Positions 9,582 through 20,184 of a DNA stretch of 53,163 bases are shown here, in pieces. Both the position numbers and the translations under genes were made by a program. The stretch is from an uncultured Granulosicoccaceae bacterium (GTDB lineage: Bacteria; Pseudomonadota; Gammaproteobacteria; CALCKW01). The stretch is from assembly GCA_937925815.1 (NCBI GenBank), contig CALAMQ010000132.1, forward strand, positions 1 through 53,163. Reading direction: 5' to 3'. Under the pieces are notes generated by a model. It was not told where the DNA came from. It worked only from the letters and a program-made list of their open reading frames with translations, and made no database searches. Numbering within the stretch: the stretch's first letter is position 1; every line of letters begins with the position of its first letter.

Positions 9582-10241
9582 TCAGTTCGCGCCGATCAAT
9601 GCCCCGAGCAGCAGCGTCCACTGCGTTGCCGTTGCAACCAGCAGCTTGCCGGCAAAGCCGCTGAACACCAAGAACAACACCACCGCGAAGCCCGCCACAT
9701 TGTGCCACCGCCACACGGCGCGCAACCACCGACCGGGCAAGAGCGCCATCACGACCCGACCGCCATCGAGTGGCGGCACCGGTATCAAATTAAACACCAT
9801 TAACGCGAGGTTCGCGATCACGCCAACATGGCTTGCAATGGTCAACGCGCCAAGCAGCGGTGACTCCACAGCGCGCGAGGACACGGCCAGCAGCACCGCA
9901 CTCCAGCCAAGCAACATCAACAGGTTTGAAGCGGGGCCGGCGAGTGCGACCACAACCATCGCCAGCCGCGGGCGCTTGAGCCCTGCGAGATTCACAGGCA
10001 CTGGCCTCGCCCATCCAAAGGCAATGCCACTCAAGAAAATCGCGGCGGCCGGCACCAGTACCGTGCCCACAGGTGAGATGTGTGGCAGCGGGTTTAGCGT
10101 TACACGTCCACCGTCGCGCGCCGTGTTGTCACCCAGGCGCCACGCGGCAAACGCGTGCGCCGCCTCGTGCACGGTGATCGCAAAGACAACTGGGATGGCC
10201 CATGCCAGCACTTCAAGGGCGTTGGCTACGAGTGGGTTCAC
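9582..10241 (-). CDS. site-2 protease family (M50) integral membrane metalloprotease
   Basis: 219-residue polytopic membrane protein. The zinc site HEAAH is at residues 25-29 inside the first membrane helix, and the third-ligand motif appears as NLIPVPPLDGGRV. Gly/Ser-rich helices lie between. It is the compact rhomboid-sized form without a PDZ domain, so it is not RseP. Such proteins cleave membrane-embedded substrates; substrate unknown. GTG start at 10241 overlaps the preceding phosphoribosyltransferase stop as GTGA, showing translational coupling. Confidence 0.9.
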   Translation of the reverse strand: MNPLVANALEVLAWAIPVVFAITVHEAAHAFAAWRLGDNTARDGGRVTLNPLPHISPVGTVLVPAAAIFLSGIAFGWARPVPVNLAGLKRPRLAMVVVALAGPASNLLMLLGWSAVLLAVSSRAVESPLLGALTIASHVGVIANLALMVFNLIPVPPLDGGRVVMALLPGRWLRAVWRWHNVAGFAVVLFLVFSGFAGKLLVATATQWTLLLGALIGAN

Positions 10242-10834
10242 TCGGGGACCTCAAGACCCTGCTGCTTGAGATGCTCGTCTAGCGGGCTCAGGATGTCACC
10301 AATCCACGGCCTCCCGGTGGCAACCTCTGCACGCGACAGCCCAGACATTTCGTGGGGAAACACCAGCCAGTCTTCGGTTTCGTGCACATAGTATTCCGGC
10401 ACACAGCCGCTCGCATTTCGCTCAGGCTTGTAATATGCCGTGGCAACTCGCATGTCCTCTGGGGTGTTCTTGCGCGCTTTTCGCTGTAACGTTTCTTTGA
10501 TTGCCATGATGCTGCGGCCGGAATCGTAAACATCATCCACAATCAACAGCGAATCATCCGAGTTGACGTTTTTGATGATGTAGTCAAGGCCGTGCACACG
10601 CACTGTTTTGTCAGCTTGATCAATGCCGTAATAGGAGCTTGTGCGAATCGCAATGTGATCACAATGCAAGCCGTAGTAATCAAACAGCTCTTGCACCGCG
10701 ATGCCAACAGGTGTGCCACCACGCCACACACCGACAATGAAATTGGGTCTAAAGCCACTCGAAATGACCTGTGCCGCCAGGCGGTAGCTGTCGTACAACA
10801 GCGACTCTGGGCTGATAAACGTTTTGTCGCTCAT
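10238..10834 (-). CDS. phosphoribosyltransferase domain protein
   Basis: 198-residue type I phosphoribosyltransferase. The PRPP-binding loop LLIVDDVYDSGRS is clear, with acidic pair and Gly-Arg-Ser as in hypoxanthine/xanthine-guanine enzymes, preceded by FIVGVWRGGTPVG. Base specificity cannot be read. ATG 10834 is chosen: it lies 7 nt after the pyrF stop, while the upstream in-frame ATG at 10873 would sit well inside pyrF. The location between pyrF (UMP synthesis) and a membrane protease suggests a salvage role, which is inference. Confidence 0.85.
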   Translation of the reverse strand: MSDKTFISPESLLYDSYRLAAQVISSGFRPNFIVGVWRGGTPVGIAVQELFDYYGLHCDHIAIRTSSYYGIDQADKTVRVHGLDYIIKNVNSDDSLLIVDDVYDSGRSIMAIKETLQRKARKNTPEDMRVATAYYKPERNASGCVPEYYVHETEDWLVFPHEMSGLSRAEVATGRPWIGDILSPLDEHLKQQGLEVPE

Positions 10835-10841
10835 TGGAGAA

Positions 10842-11549
10842 CTACGAAACCTCAAGTGATTGGATAATGTCATCGAGTGCGCGCGCTGGATCCGACGCTT
10901 GGGTGATCGCTCGACCTACAACCAGATAGCTCGCGCCAGCTGCCACTGCGCGCGCCGGCGTCATCACGCGTGCCTGATCACCGGCGTCCACACCAGCGGG
11001 GCGAATGCCGGGCGTGACCAGCAGTGGCGCTGGACCCAGTGCTGCACGCAGGCGTTCAGCTTCGTGCGCCGAACACACGACACCGTCTAGACCCGCATGG
11101 CAGGCATCTGCTGCGAGCGCTGACACCTGCGCCTCCAGCGGGCGCTCGACACCGGTCGCGCGCAGCGCCTCGGCGTCCAGGCTTGTCAAAACCGTCACAC
11201 CGACCAAGTTCACATCCTCTCCCACCGCCTCGCGCGCGGCCTGCATCATGGCGCGGCCACCGCTTGCATGCACTGTCAGCATCCACACGCCGAGCGCACG
11301 CACCACGCGACACGCACCGGCCACAGTGTTCGGGATGTCGTGAAATTTGAGGTCCAGGAAGACCTCAAATTGCTTGGCCTGTAACGCCTCAACCACAGCT
11401 GGACCTGCGGCTGTGAACAGTTCTTTGCCCACCTTGAGCCGGCACCGACTGGGGTCAAGCGTGTCGGCAAGCGCCAGCGCCTGGCGCTGATCGGCCGCGT
11501 CCAGCGCGACAATTACGGTTTTCTCGTGCAACGATTTACTCTCCTTCAT
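10842..11549 (-). CDS. pyrF: orotidine-5'-phosphate decarboxylase
   Basis: Last step of UMP synthesis: OMP to UMP plus CO2. About 235 residues, TIM barrel, group I bacterial type. Catalytic Lys/Asp array is [10 protein letters not shown] (Asp66, Lys68, Asp71 from this start), and the phosphate-binding end is TPGIRP and VVGRAIT. ATG 11549 overlaps the end of lapB by 14 nt. An alternative TTG at 11531 is served by a better ribosome site, AAGGAGA 8 nt upstream, overlapping the lapB stop; either start leaves the catalytic domain whole. lapB-pyrF adjacency is conserved in gammaproteobacteria. Confidence 0.95.
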   Translation of the reverse strand: MKESKSLHEKTVIVALDAADQRQALALADTLDPSRCRLKVGKELFTAAGPAVVEALQAKQFEVFLDLKFHDIPNTVAGACRVVRALGVWMLTVHASGGRAMMQAAREAVGEDVNLVGVTVLTSLDAEALRATGVERPLEAQVSALAADACHAGLDGVVCSAHEAERLRAALGPAPLLVTPGIRPAGVDAGDQARVMTPARAVAAGASYLVVGRAITQASDPARALDDIIQSLEVS

Positions 11550-12690
11550 CGCCCATGATCGGTCTAATTGCATCCCAACTGTGGCAGCCCGGACACAACC
11601 AATAGAGTTGGTGCCCGCGGTAGGCGCACACACTGCAACTGTGGGTCGGGCGCTTGGCCTTGAGGCGTTCGAGCATGTCGACGATCACCCCAACCTGGGC
11701 GCGCGTCTCAGTGCTACTGCTCTCCATTTCAAGCCGCGCCCAGTGCGCCAGACCCGGCAGTGAGGGACGCTTCAACAGTTGGTCTTTGAAAAATTGCCTT
11801 GCCGAGCCTTTGTTCTCGAGCTTGGCAATCAGCCCCGCCGCCGTGCTGACCATGGTGTAGGTGTTGGGCTGGTGGCGCAGCTTTTTGAGGTAGGCGCGAA
11901 TCTGGCGCTCGTCACCCGTGGCGGTCAGTGCCTCGAGCAACGCCTCAGCCACCTCCGGCACCATGGTTTCATCAAATGACACGACCCGTTCGTAGTGCAT
12001 GACCGCGTCGCGCAAGTCACCACGGCGGCGTGCAGCTTCGGCGAGCAGACACCCCACACGTGCGGCGCGTGGCGCAATTTCTGTTGCAACACCAAGGTGT
12101 TGTTCAGCGGTTTCACGGTCATTCGCGCGCAGCGCCTGCTCGTGCAGTTCGCAGTGAAACTGCACTTCACGCAATGACAAATCTGCATCAGTCAGGGTGC
12201 GGCAGTCACGCGCAGCGTCGAGCGCCTGTTGCCACTCTTTCTCACGCTCGTAGATGCCGATCAGGACTTCGTAGGCTGCCTCAACCAACACGCCGTCGTC
12301 GATCAATTCCTTCAACGCCTCTTCCGCCCAATCGAGCAGTCCAGAGGCGAAGTAGTCTCGCGCCAGCTCCAGGCGCGATTCGTCCCGCGTGCGTTTGCGC
12401 AATCCGGGCCTGTCGATGAGGTCTTTATGGATGCGGATGGCACGTTCGACGTCGCCGCGCTGGCGGAACAATGAACCCAGCGCGAGATGAGTCTCGGCGG
12501 CGTCATCGTCGAGCTCTGCTTGTCGCAGAAACACGTCAATGGCTTTGTCGTCCTGCTGATTGAGCAGGTAGTTGATGCCTTGGTAATACTCACTCGGGGG
12601 TTCGATATCAAAGCGCGAACCGCTTCTGCGCGCACTGATCCACCCCGATGCCGCCGCGACAGGCAGTAACAACCAAAGAGCTTCAAACAC
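11536..12690 (-). CDS. lapB: lipopolysaccharide assembly protein B (LapB/YciM)
   Basis: 384-residue protein close to the E. coli length. It has an N-terminal membrane helix (about 4-17), a run of tetratricopeptide repeats (about 35-330), and a C-terminal rubredoxin-like metal-binding knuckle with Cys352, Cys355, Cys366 and Cys369 (CSVC and CPGC). LapB is an inner-membrane adaptor that presents LpxC to FtsH and so restrains lipid A synthesis. Starts with GTG at 12690. The usual upstream partner lapA is absent: the 160 bp between ihfB and lapB is too short for it and encodes no membrane helix. Confidence 0.94.
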   Translation of the reverse strand: MFEALWLLLPVAAASGWISARRSGSRFDIEPPSEYYQGINYLLNQQDDKAIDVFLRQAELDDDAAETHLALGSLFRQRGDVERAIRIHKDLIDRPGLRKRTRDESRLELARDYFASGLLDWAEEALKELIDDGVLVEAAYEVLIGIYEREKEWQQALDAARDCRTLTDADLSLREVQFHCELHEQALRANDRETAEQHLGVATEIAPRAARVGCLLAEAARRRGDLRDAVMHYERVVSFDETMVPEVAEALLEALTATGDERQIRAYLKKLRHQPNTYTMVSTAAGLIAKLENKGSARQFFKDQLLKRPSLPGLAHWARLEMESSSTETRAQVGVIVDMLERLKAKRPTHSCSVCAYRGHQLYWLCPGCHSWDAIRPIMGDEGE

Positions 12691-12850
12691 GGGCGCACCG
12701 GGAGGACGGATATGGGAGCGTATTCTACCGGGCTTTAGCGCACACTGGCGGCGGGATGGGCTTTATTGAGGTTTGAACGCGTCCATTCCGACTGCGTTCA
12801 GGTCGGGTGTGGCCTTGGCCTTCGACCGGCGACGGTAACTGACGCCTGTG

Positions 12851-13207
12851 TCAGTCTTCGTCGTTTGCTTTGCCCGCGTCTTCTGCGTGCGGCCGGGGCG
12901 AGCCTGCCGAGGCGTTGACACGCTCGCGCAGTTCTTTTCCAGGCTTAAAATGCGGTACGTACTTGCCGTGCAGGGCCACGGTGTCACCGGACTTGGGATT
13001 GCGCCCAATGCGTGGTGGGCGAAAGTGCAAGCTGAAACTGCCAAATCCGCGCACTTCAATGCGGTCGCCGCCGGCGAGTGCCTGACTCATCGACTCGAGC
13101 ATCACCTTGACGGCGAGCTCCACATCCTTTTGCGCGAGGTGTCCTTGCTCGCGCGCCAAGTCTTCGATCAACTCGGACTTGGTCATGGGGTTATCACGTG
13201 TCGACAT
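12851..13207 (-). CDS. ihfB: integration host factor beta subunit
   Basis: 118-residue HU/IHF-family DNA-bending protein. The core begins [11 protein letters not shown]; the DNA-intercalating arm carries [12 protein letters not shown] with the key proline, and [12 protein letters not shown] closes the domain. An extra charged tail (about 20 residues, ending KANDED) follows the usual end. ATG 13207 is supported by GAGG with 9-nt spacing; the canonical-looking MTKSEL start at 13186 has no ribosome site. Lies downstream of rpsA, the usual gammaproteobacterial order. Confidence 0.93.
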   Translation of the reverse strand: MSTRDNPMTKSELIEDLAREQGHLAQKDVELAVKVMLESMSQALAGGDRIEVRGFGSFSLHFRPPRIGRNPKSGDTVALHGKYVPHFKPGKELRERVNASAGSPRPHAEDAGKANDED

Positions 13208-13264
13208 CGTCAGCGTCCTCAAATCCCGTTGGCGCGGCTCTCCGCTACCAGACTAGCAGTTCTC

Positions 13265-13291
13265 GCACCACCGCCCGATTGGCGGCGGTGC
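13265..13291 (-). terminator. hairpin between rpsA and ihfB
   Basis: Eleven-bp stem (arms 13265-13275 and 13281-13291) with a 5-nt loop; the single mismatch becomes a U-G pair only in minus-strand RNA, matching the transcription direction. There is no U-run after it, so it is more likely a partial terminator, processing site or mRNA stabiliser that sets the ratio of rpsA to ihfB mRNA than a full stop. Confidence 0.5.
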
Positions 13292-13344
13292 AAGTACAGG
13301 GTGCTCAACTCATTACCGCTTCAGGCTGTACGCCTAAAACCGGA

Positions 13345-15018
<1,674 letters not shown>

Positions 15019-15108
15019 TAACGTATCCTGTGACTGGTTAGTTGAGCAGCGCGATCAGTCACATCGCACCACCGTTCATTCGCCGCGCCGGCGGGACCGA
15101 CGGGGCAC

Positions 15109-15804
15109 TCATTGCGGGTATTGCGCCACCCGCTTGGCGTAGTACGCGAGCACCTGCTCACACACTGACTCGATAGGCAGACTGGTCGAATCGATACTCA
15201 ATGCGTCGTCTGCCGGCCGCAGCGGAGCGATTTCGCGACCCATATCGCGCGCGTCTCTCGCCCTGATGCTCGAAGTCAAGTCGTCGAGTGTAACACGAAG
15301 CCCCTGATCAGTCAGCTGCTGGTAGCGCCGGCGTGCTCTCTCCTCGACACTGGCGGTCAGATAGACCTTGCACAGCGCGTCCGCAAACACCACCGTCCCC
15401 ATGTCTCGCCCGTCCGCCACCAGACCGGGCGCACGCCGAAATCGACGCTGCAATCCGAGCACCGCGTCGCGAACCTCGCCGTGCTTAGCGACTTGAGATG
15501 CGAGTGAACCGGTACTCTCGAGCGGCACTTCATCACTGACGTCAACGCCACCCAGGGCCACCCCTGTGCGATCTCCAAGCACTTCAAAACTCACTTGCAT
15601 GGTTGACGCCACCTCGGCCGCGGCCGCGACATCGTCAAGCGCCACCCCCTGGCGCACGCAGGCGAGCGCAGCCACCCGGTAGATCGCGCCACTGTCGAGC
15701 AGATGGAAGCCGAGCGCGGCGGCAACGCGCCTGGAGACAGTGCCCTTGCCAGAACCACCGGGGCCGTCAATGGTAATCACGGGTGTGACAGCGGGCGCGC
15801 TCAT
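15109..15804 (-). CDS. cmk: cytidylate kinase
   Basis: 231-residue P-loop kinase that phosphorylates CMP and dCMP. Walker A is [19 protein letters not shown] and the [13 protein letters not shown] lid segment are characteristic of bacterial CMP kinase. The start at 15804 overlaps the aroA stop as ATGA, so translation is coupled; a longer reading frame upstream lies inside aroA. Gene order aroA-cmk-rpsA is conserved. Confidence 0.96.
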   Translation of the reverse strand: MSAPAVTPVITIDGPGGSGKGTVSRRVAAALGFHLLDSGAIYRVAALACVRQGVALDDVAAAAEVASTMQVSFEVLGDRTGVALGGVDVSDEVPLESTGSLASQVAKHGEVRDAVLGLQRRFRRAPGLVADGRDMGTVVFADALCKVYLTASVEERARRRYQQLTDQGLRVTLDDLTSSIRARDARDMGREIAPLRPADDALSIDSTSLPIESVCEQVLAYYAKRVAQYPQ

Positions 15805-17102
15805 GCCGGCTGCCGGAGTGAGGCAAAGGCGTCGAAGTAGCCCGGAAAAGTCTTCGCAACACAGCCTGGGTCCAAGATGGTCACCGGCACCCCGGCGCAG
15901 CTGACCAGGGAGAAGCACATTGCGATGCGGTGGTCGTCGTAGGTTTCAACTTCAACATTCTGTGCGGGCTCCGGACACGGCCAGACCCGCAACCAGTCCT
16001 CGCCCTGCTCCACTCGCGCACCGAACTTCTGGAGCTCGGTTGCCATGGCGTCGATCCGGTCGGTCTCCTTCACGCGCCAGCTCGCAATATTGCACAGGGT
16101 GCAGGGGCCGTCGGCAAAAAGCGCCACCACGGCAAAGGTCATGGCGGCGTCGGGGATGTCGTTGAAATCTTGATCAAAGGCCCTGACTGGCCCGCTGCGC
16201 TCCACGTGAATGCAGGTTGCGTCTTTCTCGACCAACGCGCCGAGCTGCGCGAGGTGGTCGGCAAAGGCCACATCGCCTTGCAGTGATGCCGTGCCCACGC
16301 CCTCGACCGTGACCGGCCCACCACCGAGCAAACCGGCGGCGAGGAAGTAACTGGCAGAGGACGCGTCGCCCTCGACCTGACACTCGCCCGGCGACTGATA
16401 GCCCGCTCCGGCTGGTACCGTAAACCGGGCGCCATCGCGTTGTACCGTCACACCAAATGACGCCATCAACGACACAGTCATGTCCACGTAGGGCTTTGAA
16501 ATCAGCTCGCCGTCGATATCGATGTTCAGTCCTTGCCCAAGCAGTACCGCCGCTTGCAGCAAGCCCGTTGTGAACTGACTTGAGACGGTGCCCTTTATGC
16601 GCACGGTGTCGGTATCGACTTGCGTGCGCGGCCCAATGGCGAGCGGTGGGTAGCCGTCCTCGCCGAGGTAGCGCACCGAGGCCCCGAGCGCACGCAAGGC
16701 GTCGACGAGATCGCCGATGGGCCGCTCGTGCATTCGCGCGATACCGCCGATCACAATTTCCTCACCCGAGTCCGCGCCGTGCAACGCAAGGGCGGCGGCG
16801 AGGGTCCGCACTGCCGTGCCAGCGTTGCCGAGAAAAAGCTCACCCGACACACGGGGAAAGCGCCCAGCGCAACCCTGAACCGTCACACTGCCATCCTCAG
16901 CGCGTGACCAGCTGACCCCGAGATCAGTCATGGCCTTGAGCATGTGGCGTGTGTCGTCAGAGTCGAGCAAGCCAATCAACGTGGTCTCACCCTGTGCCAA
17001 CGCGGCGAGCAAGACGGCTCGGTTAGACAAGCTCTTTGAACCCGGCACACGAACACAGCCAGACAAAGCTGAGACGGGCTCAAGGTGAAGTGCGGGCGTC
17101 AT
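15801..17102 (-). CDS. aroA: 3-phosphoshikimate 1-carboxyvinyltransferase (EPSP synthase)
   Basis: 433-residue enzyme of the shikimate pathway joining phosphoenolpyruvate to shikimate-3-phosphate. [10 protein letters not shown] near the N-terminus binds both substrates, LGNAGTAVR is the PEP loop, and DHRIAMCFS lies near the C-terminus. Two-domain alpha/beta repeats fit the length. It overlaps tyrA by 4 nt upstream and cmk by 4 nt downstream. In pseudomonads tyrA and aroA are fused; here they remain separate but coupled. Confidence 0.97.
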   Translation of the reverse strand: MTPALHLEPVSALSGCVRVPGSKSLSNRAVLLAALAQGETTLIGLLDSDDTRHMLKAMTDLGVSWSRAEDGSVTVQGCAGRFPRVSGELFLGNAGTAVRTLAAALALHGADSGEEIVIGGIARMHERPIGDLVDALRALGASVRYLGEDGYPPLAIGPRTQVDTDTVRIKGTVSSQFTTGLLQAAVLLGQGLNIDIDGELISKPYVDMTVSLMASFGVTVQRDGARFTVPAGAGYQSPGECQVEGDASSASYFLAAGLLGGGPVTVEGVGTASLQGDVAFADHLAQLGALVEKDATCIHVERSGPVRAFDQDFNDIPDAAMTFAVVALFADGPCTLCNIASWRVKETDRIDAMATELQKFGARVEQGEDWLRVWPCPEPAQNVEVETYDDHRIAMCFSLVSCAGVPVTILDPGCVAKTFPGYFDAFASLRQPA

Positions 17103-18007
17103 GTTGCAGAATCCTCTGGGTCTTCGAGCTCACTGAGCCAGGCGTTGCGCGTCTCTCGCGCGGTGATGAACTTAGCCTCGAGTGCCTGCCCGTCGCCACG
17201 GGCAACCTGCTCTCGCATGTGTTGCAGCGCCGCGACGTAGGCATCGAGTTCTGCGAGCACCGCGTCAGTGTTGCAAAGCGCGATGTCGCGCCACATCACA
17301 GGGTCTGATGACGCGACGCGGGTGAAATCGCGAAAGCCGCCGGCGGCAAACTCGAAAATACGGTCCTGTTCGGGGCGCTCTGAAAGCATGTGCACCAAGG
17401 CAAAGGCCGCGAAGTGCGGCAAGTGACTGGTGGCCGCAAGCAACGCGTCGTGGCGTGCGATATCAAGCTCCACCACTTCGCCGCCGCAGCGTTGCCACAG
17501 CGCCCGCACCAGCGCGGTTGCCGTCGAATCGGTTTCAGCCAATGGCGTCAAAATCACGCGGTGGTTTTGGAACAGTGTTGCGTCGCCTGCGGCGACACCA
17601 CTGTGTTCACGCCCGGCGATGGGGTGACCGGGCACGACGCGGTCGAGTGAATCACCGAAATGAACACGCGCAGCTTCGACAAAACTCGCTTTGACACTGC
17701 CGCCATCGGTGATGACGGTGCCGCGGGCAACGTGCGCGGCGAGCGTTTTGAGTATGTCGGGCATCGCCAACATAGGGGTGGTGATAAGCACCACATCCGC
17801 ACCGACCACGGCCTTGGCAAGTTCGGGTTCTGCGCGGTCGATCACGCCGAGCGCCAAGGCGGTATTAAGTGTGTCGTGGGTGCGCGCGTAACCAATAATT
17901 TCACCGCGGAACCCAGACGCCTTGAGCGCCAGGCCAAATGACGCGCCAATCAACCCGACACCGACAATAAGAATCGTCTGATCAGTCACATCCGCATAGT
18001 CGGTCAT
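17099..18007 (-). CDS. tyrA: prephenate (or arogenate) dehydrogenase
   Basis: 302-residue NAD(P)-dependent dehydrogenase of tyrosine synthesis. The Rossmann loop is [14 protein letters not shown] near the N-terminus; [11 protein letters not shown] carries the active-site His, and [13 protein letters not shown] is the conserved helix. No chorismate mutase or ACT domain is attached. Whether prephenate, arogenate or both are used cannot be told. It overlaps pheA and aroA by 4 nt on either side, so the aromatic genes are translated as a coupled set. Confidence 0.93.
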   Translation of the reverse strand: MTDYADVTDQTILIVGVGLIGASFGLALKASGFRGEIIGYARTHDTLNTALALGVIDRAEPELAKAVVGADVVLITTPMLAMPDILKTLAAHVARGTVITDGGSVKASFVEAARVHFGDSLDRVVPGHPIAGREHSGVAAGDATLFQNHRVILTPLAETDSTATALVRALWQRCGGEVVELDIARHDALLAATSHLPHFAAFALVHMLSERPEQDRIFEFAAGGFRDFTRVASSDPVMWRDIALCNTDAVLAELDAYVAALQHMREQVARGDGQALEAKFITARETRNAWLSELEDPEDSAT

Positions 18008-19089
18008 GCGCCCATTGCCCTCGGGTAAGAGCCCGCAACTTTAAAATTCAATACTTCGGCTTCAATTGCGCTCAACACCTCGGCCACAGCGGCATCCGAT
18101 GCGTGACCACCGATGTCGAGGAAAAAGACATCGCGCCACGCGCTCGAGGCGACACACCGTGAATTGATATTGATCATATCGAGACCGCTCTTGGCGAGCG
18201 GCGTGAGCACACGGTGTAGCGCGCCGGGGCGATTGTCAAAAGACAAAATCACGGACGTGACGTCGTTGCCGCTGGCCTCGATCTCCTGCTGCCCAATGAC
18301 GAGGTAGCGCGCTTGTTCGGGGGTGGTGTCGTCGATGTCGCGCGCGAGCACGGCGAGACCTGTGCTTGTTGCGGCAGCCTCAGGCGCAACTGCCGCGCTG
18401 TCCGCGTGCTGCGCCGCGTGCTCAACCGCAAGGCCGGTACTCGCCATCGGCACGCGCTGCGCCGAGGGCAGATTCAGATCCAAATACCGACGGCAGGCTG
18501 CGAGCGACTGCGGATGACCGACAACGCGCTGGACCGCATCCAGTGCTTGGTCGGAGGCAATCAAGCTGTGTTTCAAGGGCTGCACAATCTCACCGCAAAT
18601 CGTGACCGACGACTCGCAGAGGTAATCGACAACGTGACTTCCACCGCCGTCCCGCGTGTCTTCAACTGGCACCACGCCGTAGCGCGCCTTGCCACTTTCG
18701 ACCTGCCGAAACACGTCGGCGATGGACGCCAGTGGTTGCAACTGAGGCCCGTGGCCAAAATGGCGGCGCGCGGCGATGTCATTGAAACCACCGGCCGGCC
18801 CGAGACACGCCACTTGCAAAATTTCCTCGAGCGCAAGGCAAGATGAAATGATCTCTTTGTAGATGGCCTGCACAGACCGATCAGGCAAAGGGCCAGGGTT
18901 GTTTTTTGCAATGCGTGCGAGAATTTGTGCCTCGCGCTCAGGGCGGTAAAAAACGGCGCTCGCGTCGCTCGCAAGCTTGATTTCAGCCACACGCTCCGCA
19001 CAGCGCGCGCGTTCACCGAGCAGCTCGAGGATGGTTTTGTCGATGCGATCAATAGCGACGCGTACGTCGGCGAGAGGGTCAGTTGCCAT
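18004..19089 (-). CDS. pheA: bifunctional chorismate mutase / prephenate dehydratase
   Basis: About 361 residues. The AroQ-type chorismate mutase domain (about 1-90) begins VRVAIDRIDKTILELLGER. The prephenate dehydratase domain (about 100-275) starts CLGPAGGFNDIAARRHFG and has GVVPVEDTRDGG. The C-terminal ACT domain (about 278-355) contains the ESRP-like phenylalanine-binding region, here NINSRCV. Feedback inhibition by phenylalanine is expected. ATG 19089 lies 5 nt after the serC stop; a TTG at 19098 would overlap serC as TTGA and cannot be excluded. hisC2, usually next in pseudomonads, is missing. Confidence 0.95.
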   Translation of the reverse strand: MATDPLADVRVAIDRIDKTILELLGERARCAERVAEIKLASDASAVFYRPEREAQILARIAKNNPGPLPDRSVQAIYKEIISSCLALEEILQVACLGPAGGFNDIAARRHFGHGPQLQPLASIADVFRQVESGKARYGVVPVEDTRDGGGSHVVDYLCESSVTICGEIVQPLKHSLIASDQALDAVQRVVGHPQSLAACRRYLDLNLPSAQRVPMASTGLAVEHAAQHADSAAVAPEAAATSTGLAVLARDIDDTTPEQARYLVIGQQEIEASGNDVTSVILSFDNRPGALHRVLTPLAKSGLDMININSRCVASSAWRDVFFLDIGGHASDAAVAEVLSAIEAEVLNFKVAGSYPRAMGA

Positions 19090-19094
19090 GTTGT

Positions 19095-20180
19095 TCAACC
19101 GCGAGTTCGTTCAAATTCAGCCATGAAAGCCACGAGATCATCCACCGCCTGTTGGGATACCGCGTTATACAGTGACGCGCGCAAGCCGCCGACCGCGCTG
19201 TGACCCTTGAGCGCAAGCAATCCAGCATCCTGGGCCGCACCTGCAAAATCGGCGGTCGCCGATGATTCGGCGAGATCAAAAGTCACGTTGACGCGCGAGC
19301 GGCTATCACGTTCGACGCGGTTGGAGTAGTAGTTGCTGCTGTCGATGGCGCGGTACAAGGCGTCCGACTTGCCGTCGTTGAGCGCCGCCATTGCCGCCGC
19401 ACCGCCCTGCTCTTCTAGCCACTCCAGCACGAGCCCGAGCAGGTACCAAGCAAAAGTGGGCGGCGTGTTGAGCATGGATTCACGACCCGCTTGGCCGCGG
19501 TAGCTCAGCACCGGCGGCGTGCCCGCACGCGGCTCGTCTATCAAATCGCGGCGCACAATCACCACTGTGATGCCGGCAGGACCAAGGTTTTTCTGCGCGC
19601 CCGCGTAGAGCAGTCCAAAGCGCGAGACGTCGATCGGCCGCGACAAGATGCAGGACGAGACGTCAGCGACCAACGGCACATCACCGCTCTCGGGGATGTA
19701 GGGGAACTCGATGCCGTGAACAGTTTCATTCGGGCAGTAGTGCAACCACGCGGCGTGCGGGTCGAGGTCGAGTTCAGACTGCTTGGGCGCGCGCGCGAAC
19801 TGGCCTTGGGTGTCAGCGCTGCTCGCGGCCACTCGCGCGGCGCAGAGATCGCGGCCAATGGCGTGAGCTTTCTCAGACCACAATCCGCTGAGCAGGTAGT
19901 CGCCGCCGGCGCGATCACCGATCAGGTTCCACACCAGCGCTGAGAACTGCAAGGTTGCCCCACCCTGGAAGAACAGCACAGCGTAGTCGTCTGGCACGCG
20001 CATCAAGCGCCGCAGACGCGCTTCGATTTCTTCGGCCAACTGCATAAAGACCGGGCCGCGGTGACTGAGCTCCATGACCGAGGCACCACTGCCCCGGAAG
20101 TCCAGCATTTCATCTCGCGCCCGGCACAGCACCGACTCTGGCAGTCCCGCAGGTCCCGCGCTGAAGTTGTGCGGGCGCAC
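19095..20180 (-). CDS. serC: phosphoserine aminotransferase
   Basis: 361-residue class V PLP aminotransferase converting 3-phosphohydroxypyruvate to phosphoserine; also used in pyridoxine synthesis. RPHNFSAGPAGLP opens the protein, as in E. coli SerC (362 residues). The cofactor lysine is in LLYAGAQKNLGPAG. GTG 20180 is chosen: GAGG lies 9 nt upstream at the gyrA end, and only this start gives the family N-terminus. The frame stays open 44 codons further into gyrA, but that part is Pro/Arg-rich shadow. Gap to gyrA is 4 nt. Confidence 0.95.
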   Translation of the reverse strand: MRPHNFSAGPAGLPESVLCRARDEMLDFRGSGASVMELSHRGPVFMQLAEEIEARLRRLMRVPDDYAVLFFQGGATLQFSALVWNLIGDRAGGDYLLSGLWSEKAHAIGRDLCAARVAASSADTQGQFARAPKQSELDLDPHAAWLHYCPNETVHGIEFPYIPESGDVPLVADVSSCILSRPIDVSRFGLLYAGAQKNLGPAGITVVIVRRDLIDEPRAGTPPVLSYRGQAGRESMLNTPPTFAWYLLGLVLEWLEEQGGAAAMAALNDGKSDALYRAIDSSNYYSNRVERDSRSRVNVTFDLAESSATADFAGAAQDAGLLALKGHSAVGGLRASLYNAVSQQAVDDLVAFMAEFERTRG

Positions 20181-20184
20181 AGAC

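Noticed and set aside
9060-10269. Plus-strand open frames opposite the PhyH and M50 genes
   Set aside because: Both real genes show catalytic motifs on the minus strand; the opposing frames have none.
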